From positions 1-19,498 of the forward strand of contig JAEYPB010000076.1 in assembly GCA_023411175.1 (NCBI GenBank): a stretch of 19,498 bases of DNA, given 5' to 3'. This DNA is from Bacillota bacterium. Its GTDB lineage: Bacteria; Bacillota; Clostridia; Christensenellales; Aristaeellaceae. The notes beneath the pieces were generated by a model, which saw nothing but the letters and a program-made list of their open reading frames with translations, did not search any database and had not been told where the DNA came from. Shown here piece by piece: positions 7,818 to 15,504 of the stretch. The position numbers were made by a program, and so were the translations under genes. Positions within the stretch are counted from its first letter, which is position 1. The number at the start of each line of letters is the position of its first letter.

Positions 7818-9736
7818 AGACGGTTCGGCTCACGATGGCGCAGGCATTGGTGCGCTTTCTCGAAAACCAGTATGTGCGCTTCGACGGTGCGGAGCACCGC
7901 TTTGTCCGCGGCGTGATGATCCTGCCCGGCCACGGCAACGTGGTGGGGCTGGGGCAGGCGCTCCAGCAGGAGCGCAAGGCGCTTGAAGTCTATCAGGGCA
8001 AGAACGAGCAGGGCATGGCCCACGCGGCCATCGCCTTCGCCAAGCAGGCGAAGCGCAAGGAGATCTTCGCGGTCACCTCGTCGGTGGGGCCGGGGGCGGC
8101 CAACATGGTCACCGCCGCCGGTACCGCCACCGCCAACAACATCCCCGTCCTGTTCTTGCCGGGCGACGTGTACGCCTGCCGCCAGCCCGACCCGGTGCTT
8201 CAGCAGATCGAGCAGACCCACGACCTGGGCCTGTCCACAAACGACGCATTCCGGCCGGTTTGCCGCTACTTCGACCGGGTGAACCGCCCCGAGCAGCTGA
8301 TGAGCGCGATGCTGAGCGCCTTCCGTGTGCTGACCGACCCTGCCGACACCGGCGCGGTGTGCGTCGCGTTGCCGCAGGACGTGGAGGGCGAGGCCTACGA
8401 CTACCCGGAAAGCTTCTTTAAAAGGCGCGTCCACGTCATCGAGCGCCGTCCGCCGACGTCGGAGGCCGTGGCGGAGGCAGCCGCGCGAATCCGCGAAGCG
8501 AAGAAGCCCATCCTGGTCTGCGGTGGTGGCGTCCGGTATTCCGAGGCCCACGGCGCGCTGCGCGCCTTCGCGGAGCAGTTCAACATTCCCTTCGGCGAGA
8601 CCCAGGCGGGGAAATCCGCGATCGAGTGGACGCACCCGCTGAATCTGGGCGGCATCGGCGTCACCGGCTGCGCCGCGGCCAATGAAATCGCGAAGGAAGC
8701 CGATCTCGTCATCGGCGTCGGCACCCGCTATACCGACTTTACCACCGCCTCGAAGGGGCTGTTCCCGGAGAATGCGGGTTTTGTCAACATCAGCGCGTCG
8801 CCGTTCCAGGCGATGAAGCTGGACGCGGTGCCGGTGGTCGCCGACGCGAAGGCGGCGCTGGACGCAATCGCCGCCGCGCTGACCGGCTACAAGAGCGGAT
8901 GGGCGGGCGAAATCGCCGAAGCGAAGGCGAAATGGGCGGAGGAGCTAGATCGCCTCGACGGCCTGCACTTCACCGGAGAAACGTACCAGCCGGAGGTCAA
9001 CGACCGGAACGCGGGCTCCGCGAAGGCATTCGCCGCCGATGTGGACGCGTCGCTGACCCAGACCGAGGTGCTGGGCGCGCTCAACCGGCTGATCGAGAAG
9101 GACGCGGTGGTCATCGGCTCCTCCGGCAGCCTCCCCGGCTGCATGCAGCGCATGTGGCGGCCGGAAGTTCCCGACACCTACAACATGGAGTACGGCTACT
9201 CCTGCATGGGCTACGAAATCTCCGGCGCGCTGGGCGTAAAGCTCGCCATCGGCGACCGGCAGGTTTACTCGATGGTGGGCGACGGCAGCTTCGTCATGCT
9301 GCACTCGGAGCTGCTCACCGCGGTGCAGGAGAAGAAGAAGATCAACGTCTGCCTCTTCGACAACGCCAGCTTCGGCTGCATCAACAACCTTCAGACCGCC
9401 CAGGGCAACGACACGATGGCCACCGAACTGCGCTACCGTGAAGGCGACGGCCACAACGGCCCCTTCCTGAACGTGGACTACGCGAAGATCGCCGAAGGCT
9501 ACGGCGCGGCAGGCTATGCCATCCGCACGATGGAGGAACTGGAGGCGGCGGTCGAGGACGCGAAGAAGGTCACGGACCGGCCGGTGCTCTTCGACATCAA
9601 GGTACTGCCCAAGTCCATGACCGGGGGCTACGGCGCGTGGTGGCGCGTGGGCACGCCGGAGGTTTCCGAAAACCCCCGCTGCCGGGACGCGTGGCGTGAG
9701 CATCTTGAAAACGCGGACAAGGCGCGCAGGTACTGA
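7814..9736 (+). CDS. iolD: Trihydroxycyclohexane-1,2-dione hydrolase
   Basis: A 640-aa thiamine-diphosphate enzyme that opens the ring of 3D-trihydroxycyclohexane-1,2-dione to 5-deoxy-D-glucuronate. The N-terminal pyrimidine-binding domain has the catalytic glutamate in GKNEQGMAHAA (E65). The central domain follows, and the C-terminal diphosphate-binding domain has VGDGSFVMLHSELLT (GDG at 489-491) and DNASFGCINNLQ. Length is as usual for IolD. The ATG at 7814 follows GGAGGAG and overlaps the iolB stop; an upstream start at 7721 would overlap iolB deeply and is rejected. The last codons (KARRY, stop) form the first bases of a tandem DNA repeat that continues downstream. Confidence 0.96.
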   Translation: MKTVRLTMAQALVRFLENQYVRFDGAEHRFVRGVMILPGHGNVVGLGQALQQERKALEVYQGKNEQGMAHAAIAFAKQAKRKEIFAVTSSVGPGAANMVTAAGTATANNIPVLFLPGDVYACRQPDPVLQQIEQTHDLGLSTNDAFRPVCRYFDRVNRPEQLMSAMLSAFRVLTDPADTGAVCVALPQDVEGEAYDYPESFFKRRVHVIERRPPTSEAVAEAAARIREAKKPILVCGGGVRYSEAHGALRAFAEQFNIPFGETQAGKSAIEWTHPLNLGGIGVTGCAAANEIAKEADLVIGVGTRYTDFTTASKGLFPENAGFVNISASPFQAMKLDAVPVVADAKAALDAIAAALTGYKSGWAGEIAEAKAKWAEELDRLDGLHFTGETYQPEVNDRNAGSAKAFAADVDASLTQTEVLGALNRLIEKDAVVIGSSGSLPGCMQRMWRPEVPDTYNMEYGYSCMGYEISGALGVKLAIGDRQVYSMVGDGSFVMLHSELLTAVQEKKKINVCLFDNASFGCINNLQTAQGNDTMATELRYREGDGHNGPFLNVDYAKIAEGYGAAGYAIRTMEELEAAVEDAKKVTDRPVLFDIKVLPKSMTGGYGAWWRVGTPEVSENPRCRDAWREHLENADKARRY

Positions 9737-9942
9737 CGAGAAATCAGTCTGCGCTCTGCCGGGAAAAGCCCGGCGCTGCACAGTCAAGGCGCGCAGGTAC
9801 TGACGGGAAGCCAATCCGCATCCTCTGTCAAGATACGCCCGGCGCGCACAAGGCAAGGCGCGCAGGTACGGACGAGAAGCCAATCCGCATCCTTTACCAA
9901 GATACGCTCGGAACGCACAGGGTAAGGCGCATAGGTACTGAC
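9719..9942. repeat. Tandem repeat of 67-69 bp starting at the 3' end of iolD
   Basis: Units start with AAGGCGCGCAGGTACTGAC at 9719, 9786 and 9855, with a truncated and diverged fourth copy at 9924-9942. The units are 67, 69 and 69 bp. Units 2 and 3 are most alike (both have GAAGCCAATCCGCATCCT). Unit 1 overlaps the last five codons and stop of iolD and holds an extra hairpin, GCCGGG/CCCGGC at 9758-9774. The array fills most of the 241-base gap before iolG. It is too short in copy number and lacks the repeat/spacer pattern for CRISPR. It likely arose by duplication of the gene end. Confidence 0.85.
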
Positions 9943-9977
9943 AAAATTCAAACTGACCAAAGAGAAGGGGATTCGAC

Positions 9978-10991
9978 ATGGGCAAGAAACTACGGATCGG
10001 GATCATCGGCGCGGGGCGCATCGGCAAGCTTCACGCGGCAAACCTCGTAAACCGGGTGCCGGACGCGGAGGTCGCGGCGATCTCGGATGTGTACCTTCCG
10101 GCGGCGGAAGAATTGGCGGAAAAATTGGGCGTAAAGGTCGCTACGTCGGATTATCATGACATTCTGAACAACCCGGAAATCGACGCGATCTTCCTCTGCT
10201 CCTCCACCGACACCCATTCGCCCATCTCCATCGAGGCGGCGAAGGCCGGAAAGCACATCTTCTGTGAAAAGCCCATCGACCACGACCTGAGCAAGATCGA
10301 GGCGGTGCTGGAGGCGGTCAAGGAAGCGGGCATCAAGTACCAGGTGGGCTTCAACCGCCGGTTTGACCGGAATTTTAAGCGCGTGCGCGAAGTGGTCGCC
10401 TCCGGCGGCATCGGGGACGTGCAGATCGTCAAAGTCACCTCCCGGGACCCCGCCGCGCCGCCCCTATCCTACGTTAAGTCTTCCGGCGGCATCTTCGTGG
10501 ACATGACCATCCACGATTTCGACATGGTGCGCTACCTGTCCGGCAGCGAAGTGGTGGAGGTCTCCACCTTCGGCGCGTGCCTTGTCAACCCGGAGATCGA
10601 GAAAACCGGCGACGTCGACACCTGCATCATCAACCTGCGCTTTGCGAACGGCGCGCTGGGCGTGATCGACAACTCCCGTCAGGCGGTCTACGGCTACGAC
10701 CAGCGCGTGGAGGTCTTCGGCTCCAAGGGCATGATCGCCGCCGAGAACGAGACCGCCAACAATACCACCTGGTACACCGCCGAAGGCGTTACGAAGGAAA
10801 AGCCGCTGTGGTTCTTCCTCGAGCGCTACAACGACGCGTTCATTCAGGAGGAGGCGGACTTCGTGGAGGCGTGCCTCACCGGAAAGGACACGCCGGTGGG
10901 CTCCTTCGACGGCCTGCAGCCGGTCAAGATCGCCATCGCGGCCAAGAAATCCTGGCTGCAGGGAGGCGCGCCGGTCAAGGTTGAAGGATAA
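9978..10991 (+). CDS. iolG: Inositol 2-dehydrogenase
   Basis: A 337-aa Gfo/Idh/MocA oxidoreductase that oxidises myo-inositol to 2-keto-myo-inositol with NAD+. The Rossmann motif is GIIGAGRIGKLHA (residues 8-20), and D37 at the end of the second strand favours NAD+. The catalytic set K98 (in CEKP), D175 and H179 (in VDMTIHDFDMVRYL) matches the lysine/aspartate/histidine set of known inositol dehydrogenases. GAGAAGGGG lies seven bases before the ATG. It is the first enzyme of the pathway but comes last among the iol genes, after a repeat-filled gap, and may be expressed at a different level. Confidence 0.93.
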   Translation: MGKKLRIGIIGAGRIGKLHAANLVNRVPDAEVAAISDVYLPAAEELAEKLGVKVATSDYHDILNNPEIDAIFLCSSTDTHSPISIEAAKAGKHIFCEKPIDHDLSKIEAVLEAVKEAGIKYQVGFNRRFDRNFKRVREVVASGGIGDVQIVKVTSRDPAAPPLSYVKSSGGIFVDMTIHDFDMVRYLSGSEVVEVSTFGACLVNPEIEKTGDVDTCIINLRFANGALGVIDNSRQAVYGYDQRVEVFGSKGMIAAENETANNTTWYTAEGVTKEKPLWFFLERYNDAFIQEEADFVEACLTGKDTPVGSFDGLQPVKIAIAAKKSWLQGGAPVKVEG

Positions 10992-11008
10992 GGATTGGAG
11001 GAATTGAA

Positions 11009-12043
11009 ATGAAAAAGATCAGAGTGGGCGTGGCGGGCTACGGCACCATCGGGCAGCGGCTCGCGGACGGCGTGGCGCTTCAGGGCGACATGGAGCTCGT
11101 CGGCGTGGCGGACCTCGCCCCGACGCTTGCCGTCCGCGCGTTGAAGGAAAAGGGGATGCCCTACGATCTGTACCTCGTGGACGGCGCGGACAAGGCGGCC
11201 TTCGACGCGCTCTCCATCCCGGTGGCCGGGACGTTTCAGGACCTGATCGACAAGGTTGATGTGATGCTGGACTCGTCCCCCGGCGGCGTCGGCGCGAAAA
11301 ACAAGGCGCTCTACGAGGCGGCCGGCGTCAAGGCGGTGTTTCAGGGCGGCGAGAAAAATTCCGTCGCGGATGTGTTCTTCCACGGCTACGCCAACTATGA
11401 AAAGGGCGTCGGCGCGGACTACCTGAAGCTGACCTCCTGCAACACCACCGGCCTCATCCGCGCGGTGGACGCGCTGGACCGCGCCGTGGGCGTTTCGAAG
11501 GTGGCGATCACCATCATCCGCCGCGTGGCCGACCCCGGCGACTACCACCGCGGGCTGACCAACGCGCTCCAGATGGACAAGGCGCCCTCCCACCAGGCGG
11601 TGGACCTGATGACCATCATGCCCCATGTGGAAGCCACGGGCATCCTCGTCCACACGCCTGTCACCCACGGCCACATCATTACGGTCGTGGCCAGCGGCAG
11701 GGACGGCAAGAAGATCACCCGGGAGCAGGCGCTCGAGTGCTTCCAGGCGCACCCGCGCATCCGCCTGGTTTCCATTGACGAGGGCTTCATGGGCAACGCC
11801 AGCTTCTTCAAATACGCCCGCGACCTCGGCAATACCCGGGGCGACATGTACGAGATCGGGCTTTGGTCCGACAGCGTGGTGGAGTCCGGAAACGACATCA
11901 TGTTCGCCATCAACATCCCGCAGGAGTCGGTCACCATCCCGGAGACGATCGACGCGGTGCGCGCGGCCGTGAAAACGCAGATGACCCGCGAAGAGGGCAC
12001 CGCCGAAACCAACAAATACCTGAACATCGGAAAATTCAAATAA
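11009..12043 (+). CDS. Archaeal-type (type II) glyceraldehyde-3-phosphate dehydrogenase homologue
   Basis: A 344-aa protein whose sequence follows archaeal GAPDH rather than the bacterial GapA family. It has a Rossmann motif (GYGTIGQRLAD, residues 10-20), FQGGEKN, the catalytic cysteine C144 in TSCNTTGL, RRVADP (R171-R172), PSHQAVD where archaeal enzymes have PSHHGPD, candidate catalytic histidines in THGH (H220, H222), and RDLGNTRGDMYEI. D35 stands after the second strand where archaeal NADP enzymes have TK and R residues, suggesting NAD+. The family forms an acyl phosphate from an aldehyde and phosphate. It lies between iolG and a PGK homologue, so it may act on a pathway aldehyde rather than, or besides, glyceraldehyde 3-phosphate. 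Family assignment is firm; the substrate is open. Confidence 0.88.
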   Translation: MKKIRVGVAGYGTIGQRLADGVALQGDMELVGVADLAPTLAVRALKEKGMPYDLYLVDGADKAAFDALSIPVAGTFQDLIDKVDVMLDSSPGGVGAKNKALYEAAGVKAVFQGGEKNSVADVFFHGYANYEKGVGADYLKLTSCNTTGLIRAVDALDRAVGVSKVAITIIRRVADPGDYHRGLTNALQMDKAPSHQAVDLMTIMPHVEATGILVHTPVTHGHIITVVASGRDGKKITREQALECFQAHPRIRLVSIDEGFMGNASFFKYARDLGNTRGDMYEIGLWSDSVVESGNDIMFAINIPQESVTIPETIDAVRAAVKTQMTREEGTAETNKYLNIGKFK

Positions 12044-12054
12044 AGCCGACCGGC

Positions 12055-12078
12055 GGCGGGGGAGGCGACTCCCCCGCC
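12055..12078 (+). other. Intercistronic hairpin with GNRA loop
   Basis: GGCGGGGGAG (12055-12064) and CTCCCCCGCC (12069-12078) form a perfect ten-pair stem closed by a GCGA tetraloop. It lies between the GAPDH-like gene and the AAGGAGG of the PGK-like gene. No T run follows, so it is probably a stability or translation-tuning element rather than a terminator. Confidence 0.7.
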
Positions 12079-12100
12079 TTCGTTCGAAGGAGGGATGCGC

Positions 12101-13375
12101 ATGCGCTTTGGCATTCGCACGCTGGACGAGTTCGACGTAAACGGAAAGGCCGTCGTCTGCCGCGTGGACATCAACCAGCCGGTGGACCGCGCCACAGGAG
12201 AGCTGAAAAGCACCGCGCGCATCGAGGCCTGCGTGCCGACGCTGAAACACCTTCTGGACGGGGGCGCGAAGCTGACAATTCTCGCGCACCAGGGCAGCGA
12301 CATCGAATACCAGAACTTTTTCACCACCGAACCCCACGCGAAGGTGCTGACCGAGCTATTGGGGCAGACGGTCAAATTTGTGGACGACGTCACCGGCCCC
12401 GCGGCGCGCTCGGCGATCCGCCAGCTGAAGCCCGGCGAGGCGCTGCTGCTTGACAACGTGCGCTTCTGCGCCGAGGAACAGACGCTCTTTGAAATGAACC
12501 TGAAACTCACCCACGCGCAGCAGGCCGAGACGGAGGTCGTCCGAAAGCTCGCGCCGCTTCACGACCTGTACGTGTGCGACGCCTTCGCCGCCGCCCACCG
12601 GGATCAGCCCTCGCTGTGCGGCTTCGAGCAGGTGCTGCCCAGCGCGATGGGCCTCCTGTTTGAAAAGGAATACTGCGTGATCTCGGAGCTGATGGAATGT
12701 CCCGCGCGCCCCGCCGTGTTCGTGCTGGGCGGCGCGAAGGTGTCCGACGCGTTTTTGATGCTGGGCACGGTGCTCAATAGCGGCGCGGCTGATGTGGTGC
12801 TGACCGGCGGCCTGGTCGGCAACATCCTTCTGGCCGCAAAGGGCGAGGAGATTGGCCGCGCCAGCAGGGAATTCATCGAAAAAAGCGGCTACGCCGGATT
12901 TATCGAGGATGCAAAGGCGCTCATTGAAAAGTACGCGGACAAAATCCGCCTGCCGGAGAGCCTCGCCTACCTTGAAAACAAGGCGCGGCGGGAGGCAAAG
13001 GTCGGCGCGGTGCCCGAAGACATCGGTGCGCTTGACATCGGCGAGGATGCCGCGATACAATACGCAGAGATCATCCGTGGCGCGAAGACGGTTTTTGTCA
13101 ACGGGCCCATGGGCGTGTTTGAAAAGCCGGAGACCGAGGCGGGCACCCGCATCGTCTGGGAAGCGCTGGCCGAGACCGGCGCGTACACGGTGGTCGGCGG
13201 CGGCGACAGCGTGACCGCGGCCAAGAAGTTCAAGGTGACCGGGAAGATCGGCTACATCTGCACCGGCGGCGGTGCGCTGATCCGCTTCCTGACCGGCGAG
13301 GAGCTGCCGGTCGTCAAGGCGCTCAGGCACGCGGCCGTGGCGTTCCCGGCCGAGGGAGAGAAGCATGCGACTTAA
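12101..13375 (+). CDS. Phosphoglycerate kinase homologue, archaeal-like
   Basis: A 424-aa PGK-family protein, close in style to archaeal enzymes. Present are RVDINQP (R21), ARIEACVPT (R40), H63 in LAHQGSD, LLDNVRF (R121), DAFAAAHRDQPS (R167), the nucleotide-site lysine in LGGAKVSD (K213), NGPMGVFE (334-341) and VVGGGDS (366-371). The usual arginine three residues after H63 (HxGRP) is S66 here, so one arm of the basic patch that holds the 3-phosphate is missing. This hints at an altered acyl-phosphate substrate. The start at ATG 12101 is preferred over 12095 because AAGGAGG (12087-12093) is then seven bases away rather than one. Together with the preceding GAPDH homologue it forms an oxidation/ATP-forming pair. 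Confidence 0.88.
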   Translation: MRFGIRTLDEFDVNGKAVVCRVDINQPVDRATGELKSTARIEACVPTLKHLLDGGAKLTILAHQGSDIEYQNFFTTEPHAKVLTELLGQTVKFVDDVTGPAARSAIRQLKPGEALLLDNVRFCAEEQTLFEMNLKLTHAQQAETEVVRKLAPLHDLYVCDAFAAAHRDQPSLCGFEQVLPSAMGLLFEKEYCVISELMECPARPAVFVLGGAKVSDAFLMLGTVLNSGAADVVLTGGLVGNILLAAKGEEIGRASREFIEKSGYAGFIEDAKALIEKYADKIRLPESLAYLENKARREAKVGAVPEDIGALDIGEDAAIQYAEIIRGAKTVFVNGPMGVFEKPETEAGTRIVWEALAETGAYTVVGGGDSVTAAKKFKVTGKIGYICTGGGALIRFLTGEELPVVKALRHAAVAFPAEGEKHAT

Positions 13376-14615
13376 ATTCGGTTTTGGAGACGGCGTGCAG
13401 ACGGTCGAAGCGCCGGACGAAAACGTTCTGGGCATCCTGGCGCCCAACGCGATGAAGCTGGGGAAGACCGGCGCCGACGCGGTGGCCGAGGCGCTTCGCT
13501 ATCCCGTCGACTCCCCGCCGCTTCGGGAGATCGTCCGCCCCGGCGAAAAGGTGGCCGTCGTCACCAGCGACGTGACCCGGCCCATGCCCACGTACCAGGT
13601 GATGCCGGCGATTCTCGACGAGCTCTACGCGGGGGGCGTGAAGCCGGAGGACATCACGCTGGTGTTTGGCCTCGGCTCCCACCGCCGCCAGACGGAGGCG
13701 GAGATAAAAAAGCTGGCCGGCGACCGGGCCTTTCAGGAAATCCGCTGCGTTGACTCCGACCCGGACGACTGCGTGCGTTTCGGCGTCACCGCCCGGGAGA
13801 CGCCGGTGGACATCACCCGCGCCGTGGCCGAGGCCGACCGGCGCGTGTGCCTGGGCAACATCGAGTACCACTACTTCGCCGGGTATTCCGGCGGCGCAAA
13901 GGCGCTGATGCCGGGCGTCTCCACCCGCGCGGCCATCCAGTCCAACCATTCGCTGATGGTGAACCCCGACGCCTGCGCCGGGAAGCTGGCCGGGAACCCG
14001 CTCCGGGAGGACATCGAGGAAGCGGCGCGGATGGTGGGCATCGACTTCATCCTGAACGTGGTGTTGGACGAGCACAAGAAAATCGTCTGCGCGGTGGCGG
14101 GCGACCCGGTCAAGGCCCACCGGGCGGGCTGCCGGTTCCTGGATCAGTTCTATTTGAAGTTCATCCCGGAGCGCGCCGACATCGTCCTGGTTTCCCAGGG
14201 CGGCTCGCCCAAGGATCTCAACCTGTATCAGACACAGAAGGCGCTGGACAACGCCAAGCACGCGGTGAAAAAGGGCGGCGTGGTGATCCTCATCGGCTCC
14301 TGCCGGGAGGGGCTGGGGGAGGAGACCTTCGAGGCGTGGATGACGCAGTCCCCCTCGCCGGAATCGATGATCGAGCGCATCCGAAGGGATTTCTGCCTCG
14401 GCGGGCACAAGGCCGCGGCGATCGCGATGGTGCTGCAAAGCGCGGACATCTTCCTCGTCAGCGATTTGAAGGACGACTTCGTCCGCAAGATATTCCTGAC
14501 GCCCTATCCTTCCGCCCAGGCGGCGCTGGACGCGGCGCTTCAAAAACTGGGCCCGGACGCCACCATCCTCGCCATGCCCTACGGCGGCTCCACGCTGCCG
14601 AGGGCCGCAAAATAG
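13365..14615 (+). CDS. larA: LarA-family nickel-dependent hydroxyacid racemase
   Basis: A 416-aa protein of the lactate racemase family, which uses a nickel-pincer nucleotide to invert alpha-hydroxyacids by hydride transfer. Marks are SDVTRPMP (R72), GLGSHRRQT (H106), EYHYFAGYSGGAKALMPG (H169 and the cofactor-binding lysine K179) and SNHSLMVNP (H195). The 10- and 16-residue spacings match H174, K184 and H200 of the Lactiplantibacillus LarA. The start overlaps the PGK-like gene by 11 bases. The cofactor makers LarB, LarC and LarE are not in this window and must be elsewhere. The family also includes racemases of malate and other hydroxyacids, so 'lactate' should not be assumed. In this context a malate-type substrate is my preferred guess. 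Confidence 0.9.
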   Translation: MRLKFGFGDGVQTVEAPDENVLGILAPNAMKLGKTGADAVAEALRYPVDSPPLREIVRPGEKVAVVTSDVTRPMPTYQVMPAILDELYAGGVKPEDITLVFGLGSHRRQTEAEIKKLAGDRAFQEIRCVDSDPDDCVRFGVTARETPVDITRAVAEADRRVCLGNIEYHYFAGYSGGAKALMPGVSTRAAIQSNHSLMVNPDACAGKLAGNPLREDIEEAARMVGIDFILNVVLDEHKKIVCAVAGDPVKAHRAGCRFLDQFYLKFIPERADIVLVSQGGSPKDLNLYQTQKALDNAKHAVKKGGVVILIGSCREGLGEETFEAWMTQSPSPESMIERIRRDFCLGGHKAAAIAMVLQSADIFLVSDLKDDFVRKIFLTPYPSAQAALDAALQKLGPDATILAMPYGGSTLPRAAK

Positions 14616-14621
14616 TGAAGA

Positions 14622-14639
14622 GCGCCGCTTTCGCGGCGC
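14622..14639 (+). other. Intercistronic hairpin before the transketolase genes
   Basis: GCGCCGC (14622-14628) and GCGGCGC (14633-14639) form a seven-pair stem with loop TTTC. It starts seven bases after the larA-family stop and precedes AAGGAG. There is no T run, so read-through is expected. Confidence 0.6.
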
Positions 14640-14655
14640 GCCAAGGAGAAAAGCG

Positions 14656-15504
14656 ATGAAGACCGATCGAGAACTGAAGGCATTGGCGACGCGCATCCGC
14701 ATCGGCGCCGTGGAGTCGTTCAAGGCGCGGGGTTTCGGCCACGTGGGCGGCGCGCTCAGCGTGTGCGACCTCTTGGGCGTGCTCTATGGCGACGTGATGC
14801 GCTACCGCCCGGAGGATCCCCGCTGGCCGGAGCGGGACAAGCTGGTCTGCTCCAAGGGGCACGCGGGCCCGGCCGTGTACGCGGCGCTCGCCATCCAGGG
14901 CTTCTTCCCCTATGAAGACATCAAGACGCTCAACCAGCCCGGCACCCGCTTCCCCAGCCACTGCGACCGCAACAAGACCCCCGGCGTCGACATGACCACC
15001 GGCTCACTTGGCCAGGGCACTTCGCTGGCGGTGGGCATGGCGCTGGGCGATCGGCTGAAGGGCCTGGGCAGCCGGACCTTCCTCGTCGTCGGCGACGGCG
15101 AGCTCAACGAGGGCCAGGTGTGGGAGGCGGCGATGCTGTCGGCGTCCCGCGGGCTGTCCAACATGATCTGGTTCATCGACGACAACAAAAAACAGCTGGA
15201 CGGCTGCTGCTGCGACGTTGTGAAGAACTTTGACATTGAAAAGAAGTTCTCCGCCTTCGGCTTTCACGCCCAGACGGTGCCGGGGAGCGACATTGCCGCG
15301 CTGCGCGCGGCCATCGCCCGGTGTGACGCGTCCGGCGGCGCGCCCCACGCCATCGTGATGGACGGCGTAAAGGGCGCGGGCATCCGGGAGGTCGAGGAGA
15401 CCCAGGCCAACCACTCGATGAATGTGACGCCGGAAACCTGCGACCGATGGCTGAGTGATCTTAGAGCGGAGCTTTCGGCGCTGGAAGGAGGTGCGGACGC
15501 ATGA
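14656..15504 (+). CDS. Transketolase, N-terminal subunit
   Basis: A 282-aa protein matching the thiamine-diphosphate-binding half of transketolase. It has GFGHVGGALS (H29), CSKGHAGPAVYAAL (H69), TPGVDMTTGSLGQG (residues 108-121) and the diphosphate/metal motif GDGELNEG (146-153) with N177. It needs the C-terminal subunit encoded next; the two genes overlap by four bases (ATGA). The enzyme moves a two-carbon ketol unit from a ketose to an aldehyde. Split transketolases are common in Archaea and in accessory sugar operons of Bacillota. AAGGAG precedes the ATG. In this operon it may act on the linear inositol product instead of on pentose phosphates only. Confidence 0.93.
   Translation: MKTDRELKALATRIRIGAVESFKARGFGHVGGALSVCDLLGVLYGDVMRYRPEDPRWPERDKLVCSKGHAGPAVYAALAIQGFFPYEDIKTLNQPGTRFPSHCDRNKTPGVDMTTGSLGQGTSLAVGMALGDRLKGLGSRTFLVVGDGELNEGQVWEAAMLSASRGLSNMIWFIDDNKKQLDGCCCDVVKNFDIEKKFSAFGFHAQTVPGSDIAALRAAIARCDASGGAPHAIVMDGVKGAGIREVEETQANHSMNVTPETCDRWLSDLRAELSALEGGADA

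Noticed and set aside
9719..9942. Possible CRISPR array
   Set aside because: Whole 67-69 bp units are similar along their length, without conserved short repeats and unique spacers, and there are no cas genes.
9951..9962. ACTGACCAAAG before iolG, as in the structured repeats
   Set aside because: Only about eleven bases match and the surrounding structure is missing. Probably chance.
8945..10027. Minus-strand frame with repeated residues over the iolD tail
   Set aside because: The repeated peptide only reflects the 67-69 bp DNA tandem repeat, and the rest is a shadow of iolD.
12095..12100. ATG 12095 as start of the PGK-like gene
   Set aside because: It directly abuts the AAGGAGGG ribosome site. 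ATG 12101 has correct spacing.
10844..12337. Long open frame on the minus strand opposite iolG and the GAPDH-like gene
   Set aside because: It lies opposite two clear genes, has low-complexity Arg/His/Val-rich content and no ribosome site. It is a GC-driven shadow of the coding strand, as are similar frames at 6501-7787, 7685-8635, 12356-13447, 13323-14723, 15264-16448 and 17434-18342.
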